64,000 nt of DNA from Novosphingobium sp. JCM 18896 (GCF_025938095.1 NZ_JAPCZF010000005.1:1-64000); one strand, 5' to 3'; numbered from the stretch's first letter, positions 24,695 to 32,928 are shown. Numbers and translations are program-made. The notes: generated by a model from the sequence alone, not told the origin.

Positions 24695-25621
24695 TCACGG
24701 TTCGCGCGCCGCTTCGAGCGCCCGCTCGCGCTCGGCATGGGCTCGCACCATGGCTTCCTGTTTCGGTGTCAGGGCGTCGATCGCGGCGGGGTATTGAGGC
24801 ATGCGATCGTCGAGCAGGAGCGAAGGGCACAGCCCGTCCAGGTTCCCGAGATTGGGGCGGTGTTGACGATAGCCGACGAGCGATCGGAGCTCGGTGCCGA
24901 AGTCGCGCGCGATCTCGGGCGGATAGGCGAGCCACAGGTTCTCGTAGGGCTTGAGCCAGCCCAGCGAGTATCCCATCACGAGGCTGCGCCTTGGCAGATC
25001 CGTGCGATTGGCGCCGGCGCCGTGGAGCGTCGATCCCAGAAAGACGATGGCGTCGCCCGGCTCGCAGGCCGCCGCCTCCCCGGTTTCGTCGGGCGGAGCG
25101 CTCGCGCCTTGGCCGCCATGGCTGCCGGGCCAGAGGCGTGTGGCGCCATTCTCGGGCGTGAACGGTGTCAGCGGCCACATGACGTTGACCAGATATTCGA
25201 ACTGCCCCTTGGGGCCGTGCCACATATCCTCGTCGCGGTGCGGCACCTGCGCGATCTCGCCGGGGTGGACTTCGATTCCCTGGGCCACGTTGAGCTGGAT
25301 CGTATCGCACCGCGGCGCGAGGACTTCCCGGGCGATGGCCGTGATCGCCGGATCGGCGGCGAGAAGCCTCGTGGCGGGCGAGCGCACGAGGAGCCGCCCG
25401 AAGCGCTTGGTCGACCTTCCGTAGAAGTCGCCTTGGCCGAACGGCGTGCCCGCGAAATGGTCGTCTAGGTCTGCATCGACATGCGCGAGGATGTCGGCGG
25501 GAATGGCGTTACGCAGGATCGAGAAGCCCTGGGAGCGCAGCTCGGTCATGACCTCGGCGGGCACCGGGGGCGTCGCAGCGGCGGCAGCCGGGGCGACCGG
25601 GGCCGGAGCGCGCGGCGTCAC
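24695..25621 (-). CDS. Phytanoyl-CoA dioxygenase (PhyH) family protein linked to luxI
   Basis: A 308-residue Fe(II)/2-oxoglutarate-dependent oxygenase. The iron-binding His-x-Asp is in QVPHRDEDMW, the distal His in FLGSTLHGAGANR and the 2-oxoglutarate Arg in LPRRSLVMGY. GTG 25621 overlaps the luxI stop as GTGA, which supports this start; ATG 25549 is an alternative that omits an Ala/Pro-rich N terminus. A phyH gene directly after luxI is a recurring sphingomonad arrangement, but its substrate is unknown. It could hydroxylate the signal or another metabolite. Confidence 0.82.
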   Translation of the reverse strand: MTPRAPAPVAPAAAAATPPVPAEVMTELRSQGFSILRNAIPADILAHVDADLDDHFAGTPFGQGDFYGRSTKRFGRLLVRSPATRLLAADPAITAIAREVLAPRCDTIQLNVAQGIEVHPGEIAQVPHRDEDMWHGPKGQFEYLVNVMWPLTPFTPENGATRLWPGSHGGQGASAPPDETGEAAACEPGDAIVFLGSTLHGAGANRTDLPRRSLVMGYSLGWLKPYENLWLAYPPEIARDFGTELRSLVGYRQHRPNLGNLDGLCPSLLLDDRMPQYPAAIDALTPKQEAMVRAHAERERALEAAREP

Positions 25622-26253
25622 GCGCGGTGCTCCCGATCGATCTCGCTCGCAATCGGGGCTGGCACGGCCATTCCCGTGCGCCAGATCCCGCGGCTTGCAA
25701 GAAGCTCGGGCGTTTCTTCGTCGATTGCGATGACGAGCGCTGCCAGCACGCGGCCATCGACGCGCATCGGCGTACCGAGCGGCAGGCAGTTCCAGCCGAA
25801 GTCGCGGATCTGCTCGAACCAGGGAAGCTCGGCGACGCCGGTGTAATGCGTGATGCCGCGTTCGAGGGCGTGCACCGCCAGCGCGCTCACCAGCCAGTCG
25901 CGTGCCTGGCGCCGTTCGGCCGCGCGCAGCGATCGGTCTAGGCAGAAGCGGGTGATCTCCCGGACAGTTGGGCCAGCGGGTATCGGGCCATCGACGAGCT
26001 CCGGAAAGAGACTGTCGAGCAGATGGGGACGATTGGTCTTGAGCAGGCGCGTCGAGGCCACGTGGCCGCTCTCGCCGTCGGTGAGAATGAGATAGGTCGC
26101 GTCGATATCGTCGAAATGATCGATCTCCCAGGTCCCGGCCAGAACAGGCACATCCCATTTGAGCAGGTCCACGAAGACCCGCTTCCTCGCCTCGAACATG
26201 GAGCGTAGCACGGCCCCCTCGGCCTCGCTCATGCGGTCGATCGTGCGGATCAT
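25618..26253 (-). CDS. luxI: Acyl-homoserine-lactone synthase (LuxI family)
   Basis: 211 residues with the family signature: Arg/Phe/Trp in ARKRVFVDLLKWDVP, EIDHFDDIDATYLI, STRLLKT and the Glu-Arg of REITRFCLDRS. It makes an N-acyl-homoserine lactone from S-adenosylmethionine and an acyl donor. The length is usual. It lies 123 bp downstream of the adjacent luxR and is translationally coupled to phyH. The acyl chain cannot be read from the sequence. Confidence 0.92.
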   Translation of the reverse strand: MIRTIDRMSEAEGAVLRSMFEARKRVFVDLLKWDVPVLAGTWEIDHFDDIDATYLILTDGESGHVASTRLLKTNRPHLLDSLFPELVDGPIPAGPTVREITRFCLDRSLRAAERRQARDWLVSALAVHALERGITHYTGVAELPWFEQIRDFGWNCLPLGTPMRVDGRVLAALVIAIDEETPELLASRGIWRTGMAVPAPIASEIDREHRA

Positions 26254-26315
26254 TGCCTTCCCCTTCAGGTGGTTGCTGATCGAGGAAGGTCATCAGATCG
26301 GCGTTGCCGCTTGCA

Positions 26316-26331
26316 CCCCGTGGCCGAGGGG
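26316..26331. promoter_or_regulatory. lux-box-like dyad upstream of luxI
   Basis: CCCC-GTGGCCGA-GGGG with a palindromic GGCC centre begins 62 bp upstream of the luxI start, a usual position for LuxR control. It resembles in outline the perfect palindrome at 12517-12532 but has a different spacing. No experimental consensus for this host is known to me. Confidence 0.35.
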
Positions 26332-26376
26332 GATTTGCTCGATCCGTCCTGTTTGTCGGTTCGAGTTGATCGTGCT

Positions 26377-27126
26377 TCAGGCGGCGCAGCGCGGCGGGAC
26401 GTCGTCGAAGCAGAGGTCTCCCGCTTCGAGAAGAACCATGGCGAGCTCCATCCGGGACTCGACCTCGAGGCGTTTGAAGGCCTCGCGCAGGTGATCCATC
26501 ACGGTCTGCACACTGATCCCGAGATATCGCGCGATCTGCGGGTTCGTATAGCCGCGGGCCGCGAGCGCCGCGCATTGCAGTTGCCGGGGGCTGAGACGCG
26601 GCAGGCGATCCCGGTCTGGATCCCGGTGTAGGAGACGCAGGCGCTCGAAGGCCGCGGCCCCGATCGCTTCGGCCCAGATCAGGGCGCCATAGGCGAGATC
26701 GTTGCCGATCTCCGCGACGAAGCTGCACGAGCCGCGCGCCTCGCCCGGTATGTGGAACGGTACGGTCAGGCCTTCGCCGAGCCCGATCTGCCGTCCGAGC
26801 AGCAACATGTGCCGGTCGGCGCGATCGAGACGGATGATCTGCGGTACTTCGCGCCAATGAAAGCCGCGGCCGCGCCGCTGGCTCGCGCGGTGGATCGGAT
26901 CGCACAGGCCGAGCGACCTCGCGTCGTAGTAGGTCTCCCAGCCATCGGGGTAGTTGTGGAGGCGCAGCGCCCGCGGTCGCCTTGAGAAATCGGCGTGCTG
27001 GGACAGGGCGAAGTAACGCGCGCCGAGCCATTCGCCGGCTTCGGCCATGATATCGCGCAGCACCTCGGTCGAGCGGGCCTCGGCAAGCCGATCCGCCCAG
27101 GCAAGCGCCATCTTGAGCATTTCCAT
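26377..27126 (-). CDS. luxR: LuxR-family quorum-sensing regulator, partner of luxI
   Basis: About 249 residues. The autoinducer-binding domain has the conserved Trp/Tyr/Asp/Trp (NYPDGWETYYD, CDPIHRA, FHWREVP). The LuxR HTH is LSPRQLQCAALAARGYTNPQ, then IARYLGISVQTVMDHL. Met 27126 (MEMLKMALAWADRL) is the preferred start; the frame extends 14 codons further with no similarity. It is similar in sequence to the solo LuxR at 11768. First gene of the same-strand array luxR, luxI, phyH, gntR, lasso A1, A2, B, C. Confidence 0.9.
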   Translation of the reverse strand: MEMLKMALAWADRLAEARSTEVLRDIMAEAGEWLGARYFALSQHADFSRRPRALRLHNYPDGWETYYDARSLGLCDPIHRASQRRGRGFHWREVPQIIRLDRADRHMLLLGRQIGLGEGLTVPFHIPGEARGSCSFVAEIGNDLAYGALIWAEAIGAAAFERLRLLHRDPDRDRLPRLSPRQLQCAALAARGYTNPQIARYLGISVQTVMDHLREAFKRLEVESRMELAMVLLEAGDLCFDDVPPRCAA

Positions 27127-27528
27127 GACGATGATCCGGCAAACGGGCGAACGGTCTCGTGCCGGCAACCCGTCTGCCGCCTTTCAAGTCAAGTCCAGCC
27201 GGGCGGTCCCTACACCGTACTGGCAAGCGATGGATGCGACACTTTCGACTTTTGCAAAGGTAAGTAGACGGGGCTCCTCGATTCAGTTTGTACGGGAAAA
27301 ATAATAATCGGCGACCGTCCGAGTCTCCAATTATATTTGGATTATAATCACGACGGGCAATCTGCAGGTCTGTAAGACTGCAGTGCCGTCGCCGGCACCA
27401 TCGGCTGTCTTCAAGGGGCTGATCGCGTTCGCGCACAGGCGGGCTCGATGCGTGCAGCGGGCGGTCTGGTCAGGCAGAAGCAAAATGTAGTAACGAAATA
27501 CGTCAATCTTCATCAAGGCGTGTCGTGA
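27127..27528. other. Intergenic region upstream of luxR
   Basis: About 400 bp, partly AT-rich (27285-27350), which presumably holds the luxR promoter. It contains the dyad at 27362-27383 and otherwise no supported gene. Confidence 0.4.
27362..27383. promoter_or_regulatory. 22-bp imperfect palindrome upstream of luxR
   Basis: CTGCAGGTCT, then GTA, then AGACTGCAG: long arms with a single bulged base. It starts with CT and ends with AG, as lux-type boxes do, and lies about 240 bp from the luxR start next to AT-rich DNA. A role as regulator site is inferred. Confidence 0.35.
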
Positions 27529-27612
27529 AATTTGCCGGCGCTGGGCTCTGAAGGTCTCTCGATCTTCTCCGCCCGGTCGGCGAGCAGGAAGCAAAGGAGC
27601 CTGCTGCAATGA
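27529..27612 (+). pseudogene. Remnant of a BrnT-like toxin C terminus
   Basis: The frame ending in TGA at 27610-27612 reads IFSARSASRKQRSLLQ, matching the conserved BrnT end (ISAR-x-A-x-x-x-E/Q-R). It overlaps the antitoxin ATG as ATGA, the normal brnTA coupling. An in-frame stop at 27526 and loss of the rest of the toxin show that only a stub remains. Confidence 0.4.
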
Positions 27613-27880
27613 CGTCGCGGAATTACGCCGAGGCGGACATGGACGCGGTTTGGACAATCCGGAGCTGACAGCCGAGCAGATCGGCGCGGCGCGCCCCTTC
27701 GCGGAAGCCGTCCCCGAACTGGCGAAGACCTTTCGCACGCACGGGCCGGGCAAGAAGCCGGCCAAGGTCAGCCAGACGCTGCGGCTCGACCGCGAGGTTC
27801 TCGAGGCCTGGCGCGCTTCCGGACCGGGTTGGCAGAGCCGCATGAACGATGCCTTGCGCAAGGCCATGCCGCACGCGTGA
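27609..27880 (+). pseudogene. BrnA-like antitoxin gene with a one-base frameshift
   Basis: ATG 27609 starts MTSRNYAEADMDAV, a typical BrnA-family N terminus. The continuation DNPELTAEQIGAARPFAEAV is in another frame, starting at about 27650, and runs to 27880. It ends with the ribbon-helix-helix-like VSQTLRLDREVLEAWRAS and GPGWQSRMNDALRKAM. A single-base loss near 27648 explains the break. Translation from TTG 27650 could still give a 76-residue DNA-binding protein. Confidence 0.55.
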
Positions 27881-27935
27881 GGCGGGGGCCTGAGTGGCGA
27901 TCGAACCCGTGCGCGCAAATGACGCTGCTGAATCT

Positions 27936-27950
27936 GTTCCCATTATGTTC
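27936..27950 (+). promoter_or_regulatory. LexA (SOS) box upstream of dinB
   Basis: GTTC-CCATTAT-GTTC matches exactly the alphaproteobacterial LexA site GTTC-N7-GTTC and ends 21 bp before the dinB start, so dinB should be repressed by LexA and induced by DNA damage. Confidence 0.75.
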
Positions 27951-27971
27951 GAATTACGGTAGGATCGGTCG

Positions 27972-29057
27972 ATGGCGTACCCGGTCGACCGAAAGATCAT
28001 CCACGTCGACATGGACGCCTTCTTCGCGTCGGTCGAACAGCGCGACGATGCCTCGCTGCGGGGTCGGCCCGTGGCGGTAGGGTACGCCGCGGCGCGCGGC
28101 GTAGTCGCGGCGGCGAGCTACGAGGCGCGGCAGTTTGGCGTGCGTTCGGCGCTCCCTTCGATCACGGCGCTGCGCAAATGCCCCGAACTGATTTTCGTGC
28201 CGCCGCGCTTCGATGTCTACAAGGCGGTCTCGGGGCAGATCCACGCGATCTTTGCCGACTATACCGATCTCATCCAGCCATTGTCGCTCGACGAGGCCTA
28301 TCTCGACATCACCGCCAATCGCCGCGGCATCGAGACCGCCTGGAAGACTGCCAAGGAAATCCGCGCGCGGATATTCGCGGAGACCGGGCTCACCGCCTCG
28401 GCCGGCATTTCCTACAACAAGTTCCTCGCCAAGCTCGCTTCCGACCAGCGCAAGCCGAACGGCCAGTTCGCCGTCACCCCCGACATGGGCGCCGCCTGGG
28501 TCGAGACCTTGCCGGTGTCGCGGTTCCACGGCGTCGGGCCCGTGACCGCGCGCAAGATGGCCTCGCTCGGCATCGAGACGGGCGCGGACCTGCGCGCGCG
28601 CTCGCTCGACTTCCTGCAGCAGCATTTCGGATCTTCGGCCGACTGGTATTACGGGATCGCGCGCGGGATTGATGAGAGGCCGGTGAACCCCGACCGTGAG
28701 CGCAAGTCCTCGGGCTCGGAAACCACCTTCGATCGCGATCTTGTCGATGCCAGGGAGATCGAGGCTGGCGTGCTACGCCAGGCCGACGACGTCTGGTCCT
28801 GGTGCGAAAGGGCGGGGGAGTTCGGGCGCACCGTGACCGTGAAGGTGAAGTACGGCGATTTCCAGAATATCACGCGCAGCAGAACCCAGCCGACCCTGGT
28901 CTCCTCGCGCGATGCTCTTCGGGCGGCGAGCCTGGCCTTGATCCGGTCGGTGCTGCCGACGCCAAAAGGCATACGCCTCGTTGGCGTCACAGTCTCCAAT
29001 TTCGAGAGAGCGACATCGCCGGTGATGTCCGATCTTCCGCTGTTCGAGGCCGACTGA
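27972..29057 (+). CDS. dinB: DNA polymerase IV (Y-family)
   Basis: 361 residues: catalytic motifs IIHVDMDAFFASVEQ and PLSLDEAYLDIT (DE pair), GISYNKFLAKLASDQRKPNG, and the helix-hairpin-helix FHGVGPVTARKMASLGI; the little finger follows. It ends in SDLPLFEAD, which resembles a clamp-binding motif (QLxLF type). It performs error-prone translesion synthesis. A LexA box lies just upstream. It appears to be an accessory copy carried on the mobile element. Confidence 0.92.
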   Translation: MAYPVDRKIIHVDMDAFFASVEQRDDASLRGRPVAVGYAAARGVVAAASYEARQFGVRSALPSITALRKCPELIFVPPRFDVYKAVSGQIHAIFADYTDLIQPLSLDEAYLDITANRRGIETAWKTAKEIRARIFAETGLTASAGISYNKFLAKLASDQRKPNGQFAVTPDMGAAWVETLPVSRFHGVGPVTARKMASLGIETGADLRARSLDFLQQHFGSSADWYYGIARGIDERPVNPDRERKSSGSETTFDRDLVDAREIEAGVLRQADDVWSWCERAGEFGRTVTVKVKYGDFQNITRSRTQPTLVSSRDALRAASLALIRSVLPTPKGIRLVGVTVSNFERATSPVMSDLPLFEAD

Positions 29058-29127
29058 GCTGCCGGTGTCGTCACGGCGCGTGGCTCCGTCGGGCTTCAGG
29101 GAGCGAGAAGATGGCCGGGAAGCGTTC

Positions 29128-30459
29128 TCAGGCGTTGTGCTCGCGCCAATAGGCGGCGCGCGCCGCGAGTGGGGCCGCCGCGCCTTCGAGGCCATAGAAG
29201 GCAAAGCGATTGAGGAACTGTCGGCCCCAGAACAGTTTGCGGTCGACTTCGCCGAGCCGGGCCTGCGTGCAGAGCTCGCGCCAGTTCTCGCCGATGATCT
29301 CGACCTGTTTCGCGACCGTGGCGATCGCGGTCGCCTCGTCCAGATGGAACTGCGCAGCGGCGGCAAGGCAGGTGCGGATCTGGCTCATCCGGTCCTGGCC
29401 GCGGATCAGCATGGCCTGGCTCGCCTCCTCGCCAGTCCGCGGCTGCGGGCAGATGTCATAAGCGGGCGTCAGCGCCAGCCGGTTCCCGTCCCAGAATGCG
29501 GCGTGGTTGCGGGCATGGTCATCGAGGTTGCCGACGAGCACGTTGTACGTCATCCGGCCAAAGAGCTCGCGTAGCGTTGCCGGCACCTCCTCGAAGCGCA
29601 GGCGGATTTTTTCCGCGAGATCCTCGTAGCTTGCGTAGCGCGCCTGCATCTCGTCGAGTTCGAGGACCGTGAGCGCTGAGACCAATGCCTTGCGGTGCCA
29701 CCGGCCCGCCGTATGCGTGCGGTCGAACCGTTCGACGAGCAGCACGTCTTTCCCCGCGGCTTCGACCAGCCGGACGGGCGCGACTGCGAGCCCCGCGAGC
29801 GCGGCGAGGCGCATGGCCAGGAACTCGCCCTTGACCACGCTGTAGATGTCGGTGCTGCTCGAGAACTTGGCGATGTGCTTGGTCTCGCCATCGACGATGA
29901 GTGCCTTGGGCCTGGCGCCCCCGATCGCGGTCCCGTGTTGCAGGGCCTGGTCGAGCTCGGGCGAGAGCGGGATGTTGCGCTCGACGCGCTCGGCCGATTC
30001 GATCAATTCCTCGAGCGAGGCCAGCCCGCCGCCACGCGGCTCGTAGCGATCGGCGGCCTGCTGGAAATCGAGCGCGCCGATGCGATCGGAACCCGATTCC
30101 AAGAGGAAGGTCAGCTCGTCGAGCCTTGCCTCGTCGAGATCCTGGCCGCGGCCTCCGAAGGTCCGGTTGAGGATCACACGCCGGCCCCAGGCGTCGGGCG
30201 AGCCATCGCGAATGGCCCCCGCCATGGCGAGGCCGGGAGGAGGGGCGATCGGTGCGGCGCCCAGGGGCAGTTCAGGCAGGTAGAGCGCGATCGCGTCCGC
30301 GCGGGCACGGTATGTGCGGCCGTACTGGAAGCGGATCTCTTCACCGACGCGATCGAGACGTCCGGCGACGACCGGTTCACTGCTGCCCGGGAGCCAGGTC
30401 CAGACGAAGGCGGTGCGCGGCGCTGTATTTGGGGCCTGCGCCGCGGGGTCAGAAGTCAT
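29128..30459 (-). CDS. hipA: HipA-family serine/threonine kinase
   Basis: 443 residues: N-terminal HipA subdomain (GRLDRVGEEIRFQYGRTY) and kinase domain with GGARPKALIV (P-loop-like), the catalytic-loop NLDDHARNHAAFW, and LTPAYDICPQPR. HipA kinases phosphorylate tRNA synthetases and cause growth arrest unless held by HipB. The ATG overlaps the upstream hipB by 11 bp, as in canonical hipBA operons. Confidence 0.85.
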   Translation of the reverse strand: MTSDPAAQAPNTAPRTAFVWTWLPGSSEPVVAGRLDRVGEEIRFQYGRTYRARADAIALYLPELPLGAAPIAPPPGLAMAGAIRDGSPDAWGRRVILNRTFGGRGQDLDEARLDELTFLLESGSDRIGALDFQQAADRYEPRGGGLASLEELIESAERVERNIPLSPELDQALQHGTAIGGARPKALIVDGETKHIAKFSSSTDIYSVVKGEFLAMRLAALAGLAVAPVRLVEAAGKDVLLVERFDRTHTAGRWHRKALVSALTVLELDEMQARYASYEDLAEKIRLRFEEVPATLRELFGRMTYNVLVGNLDDHARNHAAFWDGNRLALTPAYDICPQPRTGEEASQAMLIRGQDRMSQIRTCLAAAAQFHLDEATAIATVAKQVEIIGENWRELCTQARLGEVDRKLFWGRQFLNRFAFYGLEGAAAPLAARAAYWREHNA

Positions 30460-30787
30460 CGTCGGCCTCCGTCTGGAGCGGTCTTGCGTACTTGGGCAGG
30501 AGTGCCAGGCGTTGCCTCATGACCTCGACCCTGTTCTTCACGCCGACCAGGTCCTCCTGAAATAGCGGTATGCCCAGGATCGTGCAGGCTTCGAAAGCGA
30601 TCCCGAGTTCCACTTTGGGGTCACCGCCCTCGAGACGTTGCAAGGTGCCGCGCGATGCGCCGACGCGCTCGGCGAGCTCCTGCAGCGGCATGCGCCGTTG
30701 CTTGCGCTCGGCCTGGATCAGCTGCCCCACGAGTGTGACGGCGGCCTGGGTATAGCGCGCATAGGTTCTCTTATTGGTAGCAGGCAT
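30449..30787 (-). CDS. hipB: HipB-like HTH antitoxin
   Basis: 112 residues with an XRE-type HTH: LIQAERKQRRMPLQELAERV, then GASRGTLQRLEGGDP. It is the expected partner and autorepressor of HipA, which it precedes and overlaps. Met 30787 is preferred, since the four codons upstream add nothing. The acidic C terminus (TEADDDF) could reach the HipA kinase. Confidence 0.8.
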   Translation of the reverse strand: MPATNKRTYARYTQAAVTLVGQLIQAERKQRRMPLQELAERVGASRGTLQRLEGGDPKVELGIAFEACTILGIPLFQEDLVGVKNRVEVMRQRLALLPKYARPLQTEADDDF

Positions 30788-30917
30788 TGATCGATCCATC
30801 GGGCATATCGCACTGATCTGGGCGATGTATCGATCGTAGTTAAGTGGCTTACCCTAAAAGATCAATAAAATGATCTATGCATCGATCGTATCATGCCAAT
30901 TGGATCGATGGATCGAC
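30788..30917. promoter_or_regulatory. hipBA promoter with repeated ATCGATCG operators
   Basis: The 14-mer ATGTATCGATCGTA (30825-30838) recurs as ATGCATCGATCGTA (30877-30890), 52 bp apart. Related sites are TTGATCGATCC at the hipB start and GGATCGATGGATCGACC at 30902-30917. Multiple identical dyads upstream of hipB fit autoregulation. Confidence 0.55.
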
Positions 30918-31167
30918 CAAGGCGGTGAACCTGAAGAAGCGGCTCGCTGCCTTGCGCTCTACTAGGTCCGGCGCCAGAGACGCCTGGCTTAGCCGGGCCG
31001 CGGTGCGTCCCGGCCTGACGGTGATCGATCTGCAGGGGCGGCGCCGTTCCGCCGTCGAAGCTCCAGCGCGGTGTAAGCCTCGAGGCGGTTTCAGCCTGGT
31101 CGAATATCGCGGCGGTCGTTCTAAACAGCTCAGGTCACCGACTCGGCCGCTTTTTGGGTCATGCGGT

Positions 31168-31536
31168 TTAGGCCGCCAGCGGCAGGGCGTAGCCCGAGAC
31201 TTCGGCTATCCGGTTCGCGACCTTCGTGGCCTGGGCCGCGTCGAGCTCCATCTCCTCGATGAAGTCCATCTGCAGGGCCGGAGGTATCTCGGAAAAGAAC
31301 GCGAAGACCGAAGCGCTGAATCCGGTCGCGCTTTCAGGATCGGTGAGCATCGTGGCGAGCTGATGCGCGCAAAGGTCCGCTCCGTAAGGAGCGTTGACCA
31401 TTGCCAGCACAATTGTCGCCACACTGCTCATCATGGATTCCAGACGCGACCACTCTCTAATCGCTTCTTCGAAATACGCTTTAGCGATTGCCAGAACAAC
31501 AATGAGAGCACCTGGCCGGCCAGCGCGTGATGACAT
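31168..31536 (-). CDS. Hypothetical protein, up to 122 residues
   Basis: The product is rich in helices: AIAKAYFEEAIREWSRLESM, then VATIVLAMVNAPYGADLCAH and FIEEMELDAAQATKVANRIA. No domain is recognised and no signal peptide is obvious. The start is uncertain (ATG 31536, or the Met-Met at about 31434). It stands alone between the hipBA promoter and the ArdC gene. Codon use is consistent with a real gene. Confidence 0.45.
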   Translation of the reverse strand: MSSRAGRPGALIVVLAIAKAYFEEAIREWSRLESMMSSVATIVLAMVNAPYGADLCAHQLATMLTDPESATGFSASVFAFFSEIPPALQMDFIEEMELDAAQATKVANRIAEVSGYALPLAA

Positions 31537-31959
31537 GCGATTGCTGACCTTATGTCTTACTGCTGTCGAACTTGCGCCTCGCGCCGCGGGCGCGACCGCG
31601 CTCTACTACGCTAGGGCACACTCGCCGTTCGCCAAGCTCCGCTGAGCCGCCTGTCAGCGTCTCTGCCTGACGGTAACGATCGACTGGCGCTGGGTCGGGA
31701 TAGGTCCCGACAAGCGGACGCCGCGCCTCGTGGGCGCGGCGACGTTTCTTGTGGGCCTTCCCCTCGTCGCGAGGTGGGCGGCGCGCCCTTCTGGGCGGGG
31801 CCCGGCGAGCCGCAAGCCGGACTTTGTCCGGCTCCTCCACTGCGTTCCGGCCTTTCGGTGCGGCCCGCCTCCCTGGCCCCGCCGTCAGGTCGCCAGGCGC
31901 CGCCCACCCCGCTCCGCGGGGAAGCCCTGGTGGGTTTTGGGGCGGTGCTGGAGGAAGCC
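31537..31959. other. GC-rich intergenic region upstream of the ArdC gene
   Basis: About 420 bp without a supported gene; the open frame running into ArdC from 31774 has no family similarity before the Met at 31960. Confidence 0.4.
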
Positions 31960-32928
31960 ATGCCGCATACCCCGAACCGCCGCACTGCCCGTGAGGCCGA
32001 GCCGCGCGCGAACCTCTACGACGAGGTGACAAGACGGATCATCGCGCAGCTGGAAGCAGGGCGCCTGCCCTGGGTTCAGCCTTGGAGCAACACGCTCGGG
32101 GCGGGACCCTGCGCCGGTCTGCCGCGCAATGCCGCGAGCGGGCGGCCCTATTCGGGGATCAACGTCCTGATCCTCTGGGGCGCGGTCATCGAGGCGGGCT
32201 ATCACTCGCAAGGCTGGCTCACCTTCCGCCAAGCCATCGCGGCGGGTGGAGCGGTGCGCAAGGGCGAGCACGGAACGACCGTCGTCTACGCCGATCGTTT
32301 CACGCCGGAGGCCGAGAAGACCCGCGCGGCGCAGGAGGGCGGGGAGGCGCGGGCGCTGCCGTTCCTCAAGCGCTTCACTGTGTTCAATGCTGCACAAATC
32401 GATGGCTTGCCCGAGGGCCTTTTCGCGGAACCCGCGCCTTTGCCCGACCGTGAGGTCGAGCCCATCGGCGAAAGCCTGATCGCGGCTTCGGGCATCGATT
32501 TTCGCGTCGGGGGAGCCCGCGCCTACTATGCGCCCGAGCCCGACTTTGTCGCGGTGCCGCCGCAACCCGCGTTCCGCGACCAGATCAATTACTACCGCAC
32601 CTGCTTCCACGAGCTGACCCACGCCACGGGGCATCCCTCGCGGCTCGGGCGCAGCCTCAAGAACGCCTTCGGCTCGAAGGACTATGCGCGCGAAGAACTC
32701 GTCGCCGAAATGGGTTCGGCTTTCCTCTGCGCCTCGCTCGGCATCGTGCCCACCGTCAGGCATGCCGACTACATCGGCGCTTGGCTCGAGGTTTGCCAAG
32801 AGGACAATCGCGCGATCTTCCGCGCCGCGAGCCAAGCCAGCAAGGCTGCCGACTGGCTGCTGACGCGCCACGCCGAAGCCTGCGCCTCGGACAGCGTTAT
32901 GGAAATCGAGGGGAGGGCGGCGGCATGA
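31960..32928 (+). CDS. ArdC-like antirestriction protein (zincin domain)
   Basis: About 322 residues. The N-terminal ArdC ssDNA-binding domain is visible (NLYDEVTRRIIAQLEAGRLP, WVQPWSN, RPYSGINVLILW, WLTFRQA). The C-terminal metallopeptidase-like domain has the zinc motif CFHELTHATGH and a downstream Glu in YAREELVAEMGSAF. ArdC proteins coat incoming single strands and protect conjugating DNA from restriction. ATG 31960 follows GAGGAAGCC. Its stop overlaps the DUF2958 gene start as ATGA. Confidence 0.88.
   Translation: MPHTPNRRTAREAEPRANLYDEVTRRIIAQLEAGRLPWVQPWSNTLGAGPCAGLPRNAASGRPYSGINVLILWGAVIEAGYHSQGWLTFRQAIAAGGAVRKGEHGTTVVYADRFTPEAEKTRAAQEGGEARALPFLKRFTVFNAAQIDGLPEGLFAEPAPLPDREVEPIGESLIAASGIDFRVGGARAYYAPEPDFVAVPPQPAFRDQINYYRTCFHELTHATGHPSRLGRSLKNAFGSKDYAREELVAEMGSAFLCASLGIVPTVRHADYIGAWLEVCQEDNRAIFRAASQASKAADWLLTRHAEACASDSVMEIEGRAAA

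Noticed and set aside
25622..27436. N-terminal extension of the PhyH frame to 913 codons
   Set aside because: The extension is the out-of-frame shadow of luxI and luxR; PhyH similarity begins near the GTG overlapping the luxI stop.
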